A DNA stretch of 64,000 bases. Source: Apostichopus japonicus (taxonomy: Eukaryota; Echinodermata; Holothuroidea; Aspidochirotida; Stichopodidae). A program made the translations under genes and the position numbers. Below the pieces are notes generated by a model that did no database searches, was not told where the DNA came from, and was given only the letters and a program-made list of their open reading frames with translations. The stretch lies in assembly GCF_037975245.1 (NCBI RefSeq), contig NC_092567.1, forward strand, positions 9,554,714-9,618,713, given 5' to 3'. Below, piece after piece: positions 23,659 through 37,410 of this stretch (positions are counted from its first letter, which is position 1; the number at the start of each line of letters is the position of its first letter).

Positions 23659-24882
23659 GTGGTTAGAAATGTAAGACAGTATTCGGTGAGAATTTTAGTG
23701 CGAGCAACAAGTTGAGCGACAAACACCCGTTAGATAAGACTGCTCCCATTATCTTTTTATGTTGTTATGCGATTGGAAGAACTGCCGCATTTTATCTTCA
23801 TAAGGCTGGACTTTAATAGGCGAGCATATCGTAGGACTCTAGGTTATTTTTTCTCGCCCATGTAGGTTACAAGCTGGCTAAAAAATAACAAACAGATCCG
23901 CCGGAATGCAAAAATTGCTCTTCACTGTGTGGGAGTTCAGGTTCTGTTCTTCACACATAGGATTATGCTAGGGCCTTACGTATGTTAGACTCTGGTTCAC
24001 ACTAAGGTGCATGTGTACAAGAAGTTAGATTGTGATTTCGTTTCAGTTTTGGATACCATTTGACTCACTGTTCAACTCACTATTGTGTTCAAATCTGCAT
24101 AGTAAAAGCTTGAAGGCAGCTGTGAATGTAACTGTACAGTATAACGTGGAGGGTAGTTTGGAGACAGTGTGCCCTTAAGTGTGACTCATTATCTGCTTGT
24201 GGCCATGCTCATTATAACCGCAGATAAATCCACCGGTCCCCACTCGACAGTTAGATTTGCGAGGCTTCCCTTAGCAGAGAGTTTTAAGCTGTTTTTCTGT
24301 CCTATTCACAAATTCCAGGGATATTCCTAAAATCAGGACAAACTAAAACGAATGACAGCAAATGACCGTATGACAATTGACTTTGTACAGGGTTAATTAT
24401 CCTTTGCGAATGACAGCGAATGACAACGAAGGACGGTGGTGAGAAGAGATAAAATGATTAACATTACAGAGTTGCTCCATAACTGGTGCAAATGTTCTCC
24501 TTTTCCAGTCCCTCTTGCACCCCCCCCCCCCACTAAAAAAAAAAAAAATTTTTCTTCATAGAAATGTCCAATATAAGGACTCTTCCTGAAATTTTTAGCA
24601 CGGTTTCAAGAGTATAGTATTGTTAGTTTCTAACAATTAATATCGGAAAAATGACTTTAAATTTACTTTTTAATATCAGACTAACAATTTTGCTTTAAGG
24701 CGCGTTTGTATCTTGTCCGTACTTTACTAGATCTGTAAGCCACGCACTTCGCGTCCACTCGGTTTGCGTGGCTTTAATATACCCACAAAGTCTGAACTGT
24801 GCTATCCGGTTGAAGCAAATGTCTGTGCTGTCATTCACTGTCATTTGTTTTAGTCAACGCAATTTTTTAGTGTGTACAACAT
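23659..24882. other. Upstream flank of gene A
   Basis: Probable 5' UTR and promoter region; no TATA box or CpG-rich block is clear. From about 24310 the text changes to gaatgacagcaaatgacc-type words that reappear inverted after the hAT element ending at 25673, so an older inverted-repeat element may have been split by it. Confidence 0.4.
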
Positions 24883-25673
24883 CATGGGCGTCAGCAGGTT
24901 TCAGAAAGTGAGGGGGACACTATACTATCTAAGCGGAGCGCCACCATTGGTTGGCGCGTAGCGTACCAGAAAATTTTGGGTACATAAGACCCCCTAGATT
25001 GCAGGAGACGGCCTTCCTGAGTCGTTTTTAGTTACATCAGAACCAGATCTGTGAGGAGAAATTTTGTCTCACAAAACAAAATTCCGACAGAAAGTACTGG
25101 TAGAAAGATGCCGTTCTGACACCAAGGGAGACGAATTACACAGCGTCCATCTCAAACGAAATATTTGCGGTAGTTTGGTATCATATAATATCCTGCATAC
25201 AGGCAGAATACTGTCTATAGGGCCTAAAATATATGATATTACCTTCCTGGTGGGGTCTTGGCCTTGTTTTCAAGTTGAAATGCGTCGTTGTTTTCTCTGA
25301 TTCACAGTGTAGGGCAAGGGGAATTCCATTTTCTGGCGAGAAGGGTGCTTCCACAAAACACTCTAAAACATCGTTCAAACAACGCACAAACTTTTATCAG
25401 AGGTCTCGGACGAAGCGGGGAGGGAGAATATCGGAGGAAGGGGGATAAAGGGCCAAGCACCGTTCTAATTTCCAGTGCAATTTATTGATAATGATTCTTA
25501 AGTTAGATTCTACTTGAATCAGCTCAGCAATTGTGATAGAAAATCGCGCATATGCATGTGATTTTTTTTAATAACTGCTCTGAAAAGTGGGTGGGACAAA
25601 TGATATGATATCCCCTCCACTTTTGAAAGTGGGGGGACATGTCCCCCCCGTCCCCCACCTGTTGACGCCCATG
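24883..25673 (-). mobile_element. 791-bp nonautonomous hAT-like element with 8-bp TSD
   Basis: Inverted ends CATGGGCGTCAGCAGG / CCTGTTGACGCCCATG with one mismatch, flanked by a perfect 8-bp duplication tacaacat (24875-24882, 25674-25681). Near its left end it carries the shared hairpin module in reverse (core 24924-24968). No transposase. Confidence 0.92.
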
Positions 25674-26392
25674 TACAACATATTGTCATTTGTTATGTGT
25701 AATGCAATTGTCTTTCGTTTTAGTAACACCCCTAAAATCCGTGGACATTATCAGGATACTTTTAATCGGGACACTGCAGATGAATTCCTGGAACTTTCCC
25801 TGGATATCGGACATCTGGTCACATAAGAATAGTATTAATAGAAGCCTGATAACCATCGCAGGCTGTACAGTTTACTTTGTAAAGCTTTCTGTGGTTTCTG
25901 AATCAATTTCATGACCCCTCTAAAATGCTTTGCAACCTGAACATTTGGTTTACAACCATTGATTGCAGACCGGCATCTCAGTATGTTATTCAAAAAACAG
26001 AAGTCAAGAATAATATAGGTCCAAGTCATTTCTAGGCTAAATCTATGCATTTACAATTTGTGTGTACATGTTAGGTGGCTTAGGCTATGTAAAGAATGTA
26101 GTAGTAATAGTAATACACCACACAATGCAAAGAGCATCTATTCTTTGCTACTCTCGCACAATTTCTAATCATCAACACAATAGCCTAGCCAATGGAATAT
26201 CAGAATGTGATATTGCAACATAGGTTCCTTTATAAGGAATCAATTCAAAGTTTATATTTCTCCTATGACATTATGTTTGGGATACTAAGTGGATGTTTTC
26301 ACTTGAATTTCTGAATCTATCATAATTATCTGTCTGAGGAATGAGTGGCCAGGCTAAACTAATTGAAGCTAGGCCTAGTTAAACAAATTTAA
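25674..26392. other. Intergenic sequence
   Basis: Unique AT-rich sequence apart from the first 120 bases, which may be the right half of the older element split at 24883. No gene seen. Confidence 0.45.
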
Positions 26393-26667
26393 CAAAGTGG
26401 CTATTCTTACGACTGTTCGTAAGAATAATTTCCGATTACGCATGCGCAGTTGCTATTTTTATGACAGGAGTACTAGTTTTTACGACCAGGAGTAACAATA
26501 ATTTCCGGTTAGGGTTAGTGTTAGGGTTAGTGTTTAGGGTTAAAGTTAGGGTTACCCCTACTACATGCGCAGTTGCTTTATTTACTTTACTGCGCTTGAA
26601 TTCGCCTTTGTCGTAAGAATAGTTTATAAATAAGTGTTACGACTAGTCGTAAGAATAGCCACGGCCC
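26393..26667. mobile_element. 275-bp hAT-like MITE with telomere-like core
   Basis: Inverted ends share GTGGCTATTCTTACGACT perfectly (18 bp). Flanking direct repeats aaatttaa lie at 26385-26392 and 26668-26675. The middle contains degenerate TTAGGG tracts (ggttagggttagtgttaggg and neighbours, 26512-26556) and two copies of catgcgcagttgct. No coding capacity. Confidence 0.85.
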
Positions 26668-28507
26668 AAATTTAATGCTGTGTAGCCTATGCAAAGAGGT
26701 GTCACCTATCGATCAACTGTTATATTTTTTGTATATACCAGTTGTTTGGTTAATTTGTTGCTACGGTTATGAAGAACAATTTGTGCCAATATTAGATTAG
26801 GCCAGAACAATACTAATTACTATAGCCTAGGCCTAGGCCTAGTAGTAGTAGTAGTACTAGTAGCATGGTGGGCTCATAATTGACGCACTTAAGGATTTGA
26901 TCAACGATGTCTATCAAGGAAAAAACCAAATCACTCAACTGTATGTGTTTTTCATATGTGTAGTTCCTCAGAAATGTTATGATCTCAAAATATTTAAGGT
27001 TCTGTGCTTATGCACCATACAATTGAGCAGAATTTGACCACAAAATGTCTGCCGTGTCAAGTTCTTTCATACCCCTAAATTGACATATCCTTCGATAAGC
27101 TAACTGTACTGTAGGCCTTAGTATACATCCATTGACTTTAGATGCTTCTTGCTATGCTCTGAGCCTCTAAGCTCAGACAGGTCAGGTCCCAGAGAGAGGT
27201 TTTATCATACTGAGGTATTGTTGGTTACTTTTAGGGTGTAAGATTTCCAAATGCAAAAAAAATGTGCAAAACTGGGGGGAAGGTGTTAAAAGCTTAAAAA
27301 ATACCACAATTTGGTCAGCAATAGCTGAAATGGATTCAAACTCATGAAATATGTAATTCTACTTGACTGCAAAAAGTTTAGGTGGCCTGCTGTATCGTTG
27401 CTAGTAATAATTGAAGATGCGTCAATTATGAAGCTTTTACTATACTAGCCTAACCATACAACACTGGCTAGCCCAGCAATTTCGCGAAACTACAACCAGT
27501 AATATTACATAGGCTAGGCTAGATTAACGTATACATTTCTACCCAATAGCAATATTTTCTGTATTCATGATTATCTAACTTATACTCCTGTTAATAACTC
27601 TTCCTTTTCATTAGGCTAATAGGAATGAAAGATGCTGACGAAAATTCGTTTTTAGTACCTTAATTCCTGCCACTCATAGTAAAATTTCTTGCTAGGAAAT
27701 TTTAAGTGCATGTTGTCTCTGGTGATTGTTAATTGTCGTTGCTATGTAACTTAAATATAGTTCTTTTGTGATTGGTTCAACAGCACTTGCACAACCCCCT
27801 AACCAAAACAGTGGGATGTGCATGAATTCGGGGAACCCCCTGCCAAATATGGCAATAGCGTACGTGCAAAACGTGAACTGCTGTAATTTGATGCTTCATT
27901 TATCGTTTAGATAATGACAATCTTTGAACTTTCATAACCGAGGACAACGCCGTGAGATAACAACTACAAGAGTTTCACAACCCTCTATTTACCGACACGT
28001 GGACGAAGTGCGCATGATGTCTTTTCAAATACGTACTGTCTGAGGGATCTAGTATCCTGAACCGTGGAACTGCGTGAAATGCATATTGTCACCGTGAAGT
28101 GTGCGGTGATTCTCCCAGAGGTAAGATGTGGTGTGTCCTATTTGCCAATTACTCAGTTGAAAACGAATTTGCGCGGTAACACTTGTAGGCAAGCTAGAGT
28201 ATAGCGTAATGAGACAAAGCTTTATTAATAACTCGTGTGGCACACTATTAATGTCACAATTGTACGTAGGCTTAAAAATAATCAATATCAATTTTCCACA
28301 CATTGGCCTCATTTAAAAAGGTAAGGCGGGATATGGGATTGGGTGGCTGAACAAGTGCTAAGCCTGTGAATGTTGGCATACCTTTCAATACCCAGCGGTA
28401 TAGAGTCAATGGCAGTACCCTACACATGAAGTACACATCACCTGTAGTTCCTTTTATAGAGAGCAACAAAACTTGGTCTCTCTACTCGCAGTAACCATTT
28501 ACAATAC
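26668..28507. other. Intergenic sequence
   Basis: AT-rich, with aggcctag-type short words (26820-26850). No gene, RNA or repeat of note. Confidence 0.5.
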
Positions 28508-28560
28508 CAGTGGCGGATCTAGGATTTCTCCGAAGAGGTACCCGGCCGGGAGACAAATAT
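28508..28560 (+). repeat. Orphan transposon terminus
   Basis: The word cagtggcggatctaggattt matches the left-end style of the neighbouring hAT-like elements, but I find no matching right end. Probably a truncated copy. Confidence 0.4.
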
Positions 28561-29645
28561 TGGTAGAAATTTAGGCCACCTACCGAAATTTCTTCAGCAA
28601 CGTACGTAAAGGCCCAAACAGTGCATAAGAACATCGATACGTTGGTACTGAAGGTAAGACATGCCCGTGAAGCGTATTAAAAATTTTCACTATGTGGCCT
28701 TCAATTGTTTGGGCCAAATTCAGTATTTGCATCTAATATTTGGTAGCAAACAACAAACAGAAGAAGGATCCACCGAAGCCTCCCGTGAACCTTCCCTGGA
28801 TCAGCCAAGTTGGTGTATTTATAACGTACAGTTCCTTGCAGGCCATAGCAATGTTTGCGTATTAAAATGCCATAGTAAGGAAAAGAAGCAAATTTGAGTA
28901 AAAGCGGTTGCGATGTGCAACGCTTTGCCAGACCTATAATTGTAATAGGATAGTACACTTCACGGACTCATTATTCAAAAGGTGCCAGCCATATTATTGC
29001 GGCAAGTTATAACGTTGTTCTTCCAGCAGACGTGTAGGCCTATTATAATAATTTGTGAAATAACTTCTGATATAGTAAGTCCCCTATATGCACAATATTT
29101 TCATATTTTGATATGTTTGTTGGCTTATTTATATCGGTAAAGTTTACGGGTAGGCTATATCCCACAACTTTGTTACAATAACCTGTGGATTGTTTCCATT
29201 CTTGTATAAGTCAATATACTGATGAAAATGTTATAATTTGGAGTCAATCTCTTCTCAAAGTCTTATAATATAGGCCTATTTGTTAGAAATATACGGATAA
29301 AAATATGACTCAAAATATAGAACGTTAGATCACATCGACCAATACTGTCACCATTTGCGAATAAAATCCGATTTCAACGCCGATACGTATCGGCGTAGAG
29401 TTTGCAGGAGCTACCCGCCTAATATCTGTACGAGCTATAAGTATCAGTCAGAACGGATAGTGGCATAAACTATCCTATATCGGGTGAACAGCTATACCTG
29501 CCTGCATGGATGATCTTTTACTTATGATGTAGGCTATGCATGATTATTGTTAAAAGTAATTTCACGTTGTAGTGTGTGATTCCTCCAACAGACGTGCAGC
29601 ATATAATTATGTAATATTTAAACATTCACGATGTTGTGTCTATAC
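28561..29645. other. Intergenic sequence
   Basis: No supported feature; short frames here lack gene-like properties. Confidence 0.5.
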
Positions 29646-30738
29646 CAGTGGCGGCGGAACCGGGGGGGGGGGGCTTGGGGGGGCTCAGCCCCCCCAATGA
29701 AAAAGTTGAGGGGGCAAATGCATGATAAGCCCCCCCCCAATATTTACCAAGGTTCTGAAAAGTGCATCTGCCCATTTTTCAATGCATACTTGTCGATCTG
29801 TCCGATGCACACGTATACTATATAGGTGTAATAATTTTAGTAATTGCTGGGGCACCCTTGGCCCGTCCCCTGGCTATAGACCACATTGTCACCCCAACCG
29901 CGTCTTCACGCCCCGTGAAAAGGGGAAGAAGTTAGTGTGAGTACCGGTAAGCGTAACACAACTTTGTCTTAGGCCAATGACTTGCCTCATTTCAGCCAGT
30001 TCTCCAACACCCCTTACTTAGTGGCGGAGCGTCCATATATACAGTCAGGGGCGGATGGCCCCCCCCCCCCGACGGACTCAAATGGACTGCTGGCGCCCTT
30101 TTCAGCTTTTCACTACTTTTTTACTTATTCGCGATTATTGACTATTTTATTGCGCTCTAGTATACCTATTGACACTTGTCATATTCTGTTAGTGTAATTT
30201 TCCGACAAAATGGCGACGACACCTATTTATTCTCCGTTTATCTGCAAATTAGTAAGGCCCGAAAGGGTGATTTCCTGCAATCTAGGGAGTGTCTTTACTC
30301 AAAAATTTTCTGACCGCTCCGCGCCAACCTGTGGTGGCGCTCCGCTTAGATAGTGTCGAAAGCGCCCCTACAGACTATTCTTGCCCCCCCCCCTGACCAA
30401 TACCCTAGCTCCGCCACTGCCCTTACTACACTCAAAAACGTCTTTGCGAGTACACTTCGAGTAATAGCTACTCTCTTAAAACACAATCGATTATACAAAT
30501 TACAATGTTTTCACAGACTTTCGTGCAATCTGAGAAATTGCAGGCTTAAGACCCATATTCTAGGGGTTGGTATTCGAAGCATAAAACACTCGGGAAGTGC
30601 CGTTTCCGGCCATCTGGGGGTTTGAAAAAACCCAAAATTTTCTTGTACGCTCCGCGCCAACCGATGGTGGCGCTCCGCTTAGATAGTGTCCACACATTAG
30701 CCCCCCCCCCCAATAATTTTTCCGTTCCGCCGCGCCTG
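29646..30738 (+). mobile_element. 1093-bp nonautonomous hAT-like element with 8-bp TSD, host of a nested copy
   Basis: Ends CAGTGGCGGCGGAAC / GTTCCGCCGCGCCTG are inverted with two mismatches. Perfect 8-bp duplication gtctatac (29638-29645, 30739-30746). Poly-G then poly-C tracts lie just inside. The shared hairpin module is near the right end (core 30641-30687). A second element is inserted at 30019-30419. Confidence 0.92.
30019..30419 (+). mobile_element. 401-bp hAT-like element nested in the 29646-30738 element
   Basis: Right end GCTCCGCCACTG; left end TAGTGGCGGAGC, whose first base should be C. Perfect 8-bp duplication cccttact (30011-30018, 30420-30427). It has its own module copy (core 30312-30354), so it is a relative of its host. 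Confidence 0.9.
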
Positions 30739-32313
30739 GTCTATACCATCATTCCTGATGAAAATAACTCGTTAATGATTTTCAAAACTTCATCGATGTA
30801 ACACACTCGATTTTGACAAATGAATTCAGTGTGCTTTAGATAGCAATGAATTAATGCTTAATTCATTTATATGTACGATTAACATTCATTGACTTGTCTG
30901 TGAACAATTTCTACATCGAAACTCGATTTTCTCATCGACCCCGTGTATACATAGACCTGAATGGTAAATCCAAATTAATTAGTTGGCATTCTACTACTGT
31001 AACTCCAATGGTTCCAATCGCAACCAGAGGCGTCGGTAGCCAGGTCGAGCCCGGGACGATAATTGTTGTCATCCCCGGTTTTGTACGCTTCATGGTTCCT
31101 GAAGTAGACCTATATTATGAAAATGAGAAATATTATGTTTTATGTTATCCGATATTTTCCCAATCTCCTGGGACCCAAATTGGCCCCGGCTGTACTCCCT
31201 GTGAGCACCCCCCCTCCCCGACACACACCCTTCGTCAGGCCTGATCACAAGACTTGGAGCATATTTTGGTTAAAATATTTGTATTCAGTGATCATGTAAC
31301 GTATTCTGTATAGTATATATATATAGTATATATCTTTATTTATTTTATAAGCCTTTATGATATTCTCATATCAATTCTTTAGCGCCATTCCTTGTGCGGC
31401 ACGCGAACTGAGTTCGACCACCGCAGTTTTAGGCCTATGACTTTACCATATAGACCATTTTCCTACAGCCATAGCGTGAAAAGTTAATACCGAAAAAATT
31501 TAGTTCAAACGGCACTAAACAGAGAAATGTGTTGTCTCTCAAATTCTGTTATTTTCTTAACAATACAGTTCAAAATTCCACCGGACTTCGGTGATTTACG
31601 ATGCAAGGTTAATAAATATCGAACTAAAAACCCTCATTGATAACACACAGTAAATACTGAAGAAAATCACCATTTGATAGCCGTACTTTGTTTGCGTAAC
31701 CATCCTCTTGAATATTCATTAACAAATTTAGTTCAAACGGTTTTGGAAAGGATTTTTTCTTAACTTTACATTGATGTTAAATTCATTTTCATTGGTCACT
31801 ATCTTCAATCGGACCAAGTACAATCCAATCGAATGTCTTCTAAGAAAAACACAAGTTTCGCTTTCTTCGGCGGGCACGCCGTTACGTAATATGTGTATCC
31901 TGTACTCTGCAATAGGGTACAGCTACGCAATGCACAGTGTTCACCTACATCGCCACAGCCGAGTTTCGCTTTCAAAACGTCATATTTTATTGAACTTTAT
32001 ATTATTTCAAAGAATATGACCGTGGAATAATATCATAAAATGTTGAAGCAAGTAAGTACCAATTAATTTATCTAATGCAATCCTATAATTATAGAAACAC
32101 CGTTTAAGACCCCCCTGATGAATGAAATAGTCCAAACAACTTGTCCGCACAGAGCCACAGGATTTTCGGTCAAGGTGATGAGTCATACGCGTTGGTCAGT
32201 AAGAGGGCTATTTTGAAGGATGTTTAGTGTGCATTTTAGAAAGAAAGGAATTGATATGCAGTCAAGTTGTAAAATTACTTACATGGTGAATGTAATCAGA
32301 AGTGGTTGAAGGT
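30739..32313. other. Intergenic sequence
   Basis: Unique AT-rich sequence with a short tatata run near 31310-31335. No gene recognised. Confidence 0.5.
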
Positions 32314-34147
<1,834 letters not shown>

Positions 34148-36944
34148 AAGGTTGATGTCTTGTTGGTTCTCCAGTATTTCACTATATGTGTTTGGATTGC
34201 TGTCGAGGTTCATTATATAATGTAGGCAGGCCTATTGCCGCCTTGGATTGGCATTCGAAACTATAACTATATAACTTCAACAGACAAGTAAAAAATATCT
34301 ACATATTAACTTAAATACGGAAACACTTGCATATTTTAAAATGTTTTTATAAACATCGTAAACTGTTCTATTTACGTACTTATAGTGTAACCTTATTGGA
34401 ATGCACCACAAATGATATATGCTATGTACAGCTGTGGGGATATTGATATGTGCATTAATGTGCCTATAATTGAGGAGGGACAGGAACGGGGGATCAGATG
34501 CTATCTCGTTTCTGATCATGTATTCGAAACTACCGGCGTATTGTCACCATTCAGGATTACTTTTCAAATTACGGATACTTTAGAAATGGGGCAATGTGAC
34601 GATCACGGTACCACTCCCTGGACCAATCAAGCAGGTCATAAACGTAGCCTCATACTGTTTATGATATACTGTAGCTTACATATAGTCCCTAGTATCCCAC
34701 AGAGGCTTCATAAGAGAAGACGTGCACTGCCTTTAATCATAATTATAGCTATATGGTTGTTATAGGCCTACATGATTTGTTGCGGCCTTGCAATTCTTTG
34801 CATGGAAGTTTGTTCCTTTCTTACTGCTGTTTGATGTGACTCTATTTAACACTACAATCTTCGATGAACCTATAGTCTAGTACATTAAGTCATGAAGTAT
34901 CAATTTCTGTGTAATTTCTTTTCTTTTCTTTCCTCTTTTGTATAATATGGTGTTTGTATGTTTGGAATCAAGTGGATCACCGAGATATGCAGCTTATTTT
35001 TGGCATCGAAGTTTGCTGCATGTTGCTATAGATGTATTTAGTAAATTCGGACCTTTGTAAACGAAATTGAACTTAGGCTACTGCTAGAAGATGAGTCGTT
35101 TCCGTAAAGTTTCACGGAAACGTTTAACTTTATTGGGATCTCATACGGGAGTCGGATGAGGGCTGGGGGGTGGGGGAGGGTAGGATTGATCAGGCCAGTT
35201 AGGTTTATTTTAGATATGACATCGATATTCAATACTTTTTGCTAACATTGCTGTAAGAGCACTTGTGTGCCTAATATAGGTCATTGCAAAGTGTTGTAGG
35301 AACAGAAACAGCACATCGTGACCTTCAGTGTCATGAAGGTCACATGTTCGCCCGAATCCCTCCATCTTTGAAATCGATGCCTGCTATGTGATATGTTTCT
35401 ACCATTCGGTACAGGCTGTAGCAATAGAAAGGTTGCCATGAACACTTTTGGTAAATAATCGTGTTTTTATTTCTTTCTTTTTTCTCTCAACATATTGAGC
35501 ACTTTTCGTCCCTGATTTTTAAGTCTTTTGGTCGTATATGTCCTGAACTCTTCCATCCACATATGTTGTCATCACCATATTTCATATACAGACCAATCGT
35601 TTACTTGTTGCTTGTGTGAAACAAAATTGGAAATTGGACATTAAAAACTGTTTAGGTTTAGCAATACCGATCATGATATGAATCAAAGTCAAGGCTTTGG
35701 TCACAATTACAATCTTTACCAGCCACAAATATATTGGTATGAGTCTTCGTGGACAGAAAATTAAGTCATCTCCTCTGCCATGAATGTGTTCCTATAAGCC
35801 TATACCTATAGTGTTCTGTTGCTTATTACAAATATATGTATACATTTTGCACGAGGATATACAATTCAGTGTATTAATTTTCACTTAAACGGTGGAGGGA
35901 AAATGTTACAATAAACCACGAAGGTCGAGTTAAGGTTAATTATGACTAGGTCAGGTTAGCTGTCTGTCATTGCTGGTAACTTGAAATATTTCATTGTGGA
36001 TGATTATATTGTCTATCTGATACTACACAGATAATGTATTCATATAAGTAATGTACTGTGTATATATGTTCATGATTTTGGGGAACGGATCCTTTGTCCA
36101 ATGGTGGTTTGTCGTCTATATATAGCAGAGGAAGGTATCAGCTGATTGAAATATTACTTATATGCAACATCACATCCATTATGAGACTATCACATGCTTC
36201 CGATGTGAGAAGAACAAATTGACATTGTCTGAAAATCATCATTCATAATGACGCGGAATCTACACACGAGCACCTGTATCTGTCCATTGTGCATATAGTC
36301 TCTAGGTTACTATGCAGTGTCTACGTGCAGTACATGATGGGTGGGAGAAACAAAAACTAAAATAGGTGATTTATTAAAGTCTGACTGATTACAGTGAGCA
36401 CAGTTCATATCTACAAACTGTGAACAAAGTTCAAGGGCATCTGTGTAAAACATATGAGTCTAATACAGCCTGCAATGAGTTTCATTTCATGAAGACCCAT
36501 ACACATGCATGTGCACCACTGTGCGTCATTATATAGGCGAACTTAGTACATCTGTACATTGAGAATAATGGCTGCATAATCAGTGTGATCAAACGATACT
36601 TTGATGATGAAACCTGGGTATGTCTGCATTATACCTATAAGTAAAGACACAGTCACAATACTTTCTTTTTTATTTGCCGAGTGTTTTTGTTTTTTGGTGA
36701 ATATTTCAAGTACTAGGCGTATGCTATGGTATGTCTGTAGTACGAATGATGTTTACAGAGGTCTGCTAAATACAAGGAATTTTTCATTTCTCATTTTTTC
36801 CCCGAGATATCTTGTTACACGTGATGAAGTGTTTTTTCTTTGTTTTGAGGTTGTTGTTTTTTCCTCTTTTTTTGTGGTCATTAGTTGGCCTATTTCCATT
36901 ACTAATGTATTCTTTTCTGCCCGGCAAAGTAGCCTAATGGTTGG
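34148..36944. other. Intergenic sequence
   Basis: Unique AT-rich sequence. A perfect short hairpin (tgaccttc...gaaggtca, about 35320-35342) is present. No gene recognised; the 117-codon frame at 34412-34765 has no homology I know. Confidence 0.45.
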
Positions 36945-37410
36945 CAGGGGCGTAGCGAGCGGGGGGGGGGGGGGTGTGGGGGGTGTCACACCCCCCAATA
37001 ATTGGGTCGCTGTCGGCAAATTTTGGGTCTGTCGGCAAAAGGAGAAAAGGTGAAGAGAGCGGAAGGGGAAGAAAGAAGGAAAGCTGAATAGAAAAAGGAG
37101 AACGGGAGCTTCTTCCGTGCCAAATTTGACTTAAAATATGCACCAGATTGCATCTAAGGACGTTTCAAAACTAAAAATGAGACCCCTCCCCCATTTCAGT
37201 CAACACTTCCAGATCCGTCGGCAAATCAAATTTGACTTAAAATATACACCAGATTGCATCTAAGGACGTTTCAAAACTAAAAATTTTCCAAAGGGGAGGG
37301 GGACACCACCTCCCCTTAGACCCCTCCCCCATTTCAGTCACCACTTCCAGATCCGTCGGCAAATCAAATTCTTCACACCCCCCAACAAAAACCCCTTCGC
37401 TACGCCCCTA
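36945..37410. mobile_element. 466-bp hAT-like element with 8-bp TSD
   Basis: Ends CAGGGGCGTAGCGA / TCGCTACGCCCCTA (last base A instead of G) with a perfect 8-bp duplication atggttgg (36937-36944, 37411-37418). Inside, a segment beginning caaatttgacttaaaatat occurs twice (about 37124 and 37228), followed both times by tccagatccgtcggcaaatc. Lacks the hairpin module. Confidence 0.92.

Noticed and set aside
26820-26860. aggcctaggcctag words as a regulatory palindrome
   Set aside because: Too short and common in AT-rich invertebrate sequence to support a site.
34412-34765. 117-codon plus-strand frame
   Set aside because: No recognisable domain, no splice or promoter support, and flanked by transposons.
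36601-37053. 150-codon frame, hydrophobic then Gly-rich
   Set aside because: It runs into a poly-G transposon terminus and has no gene-like features.
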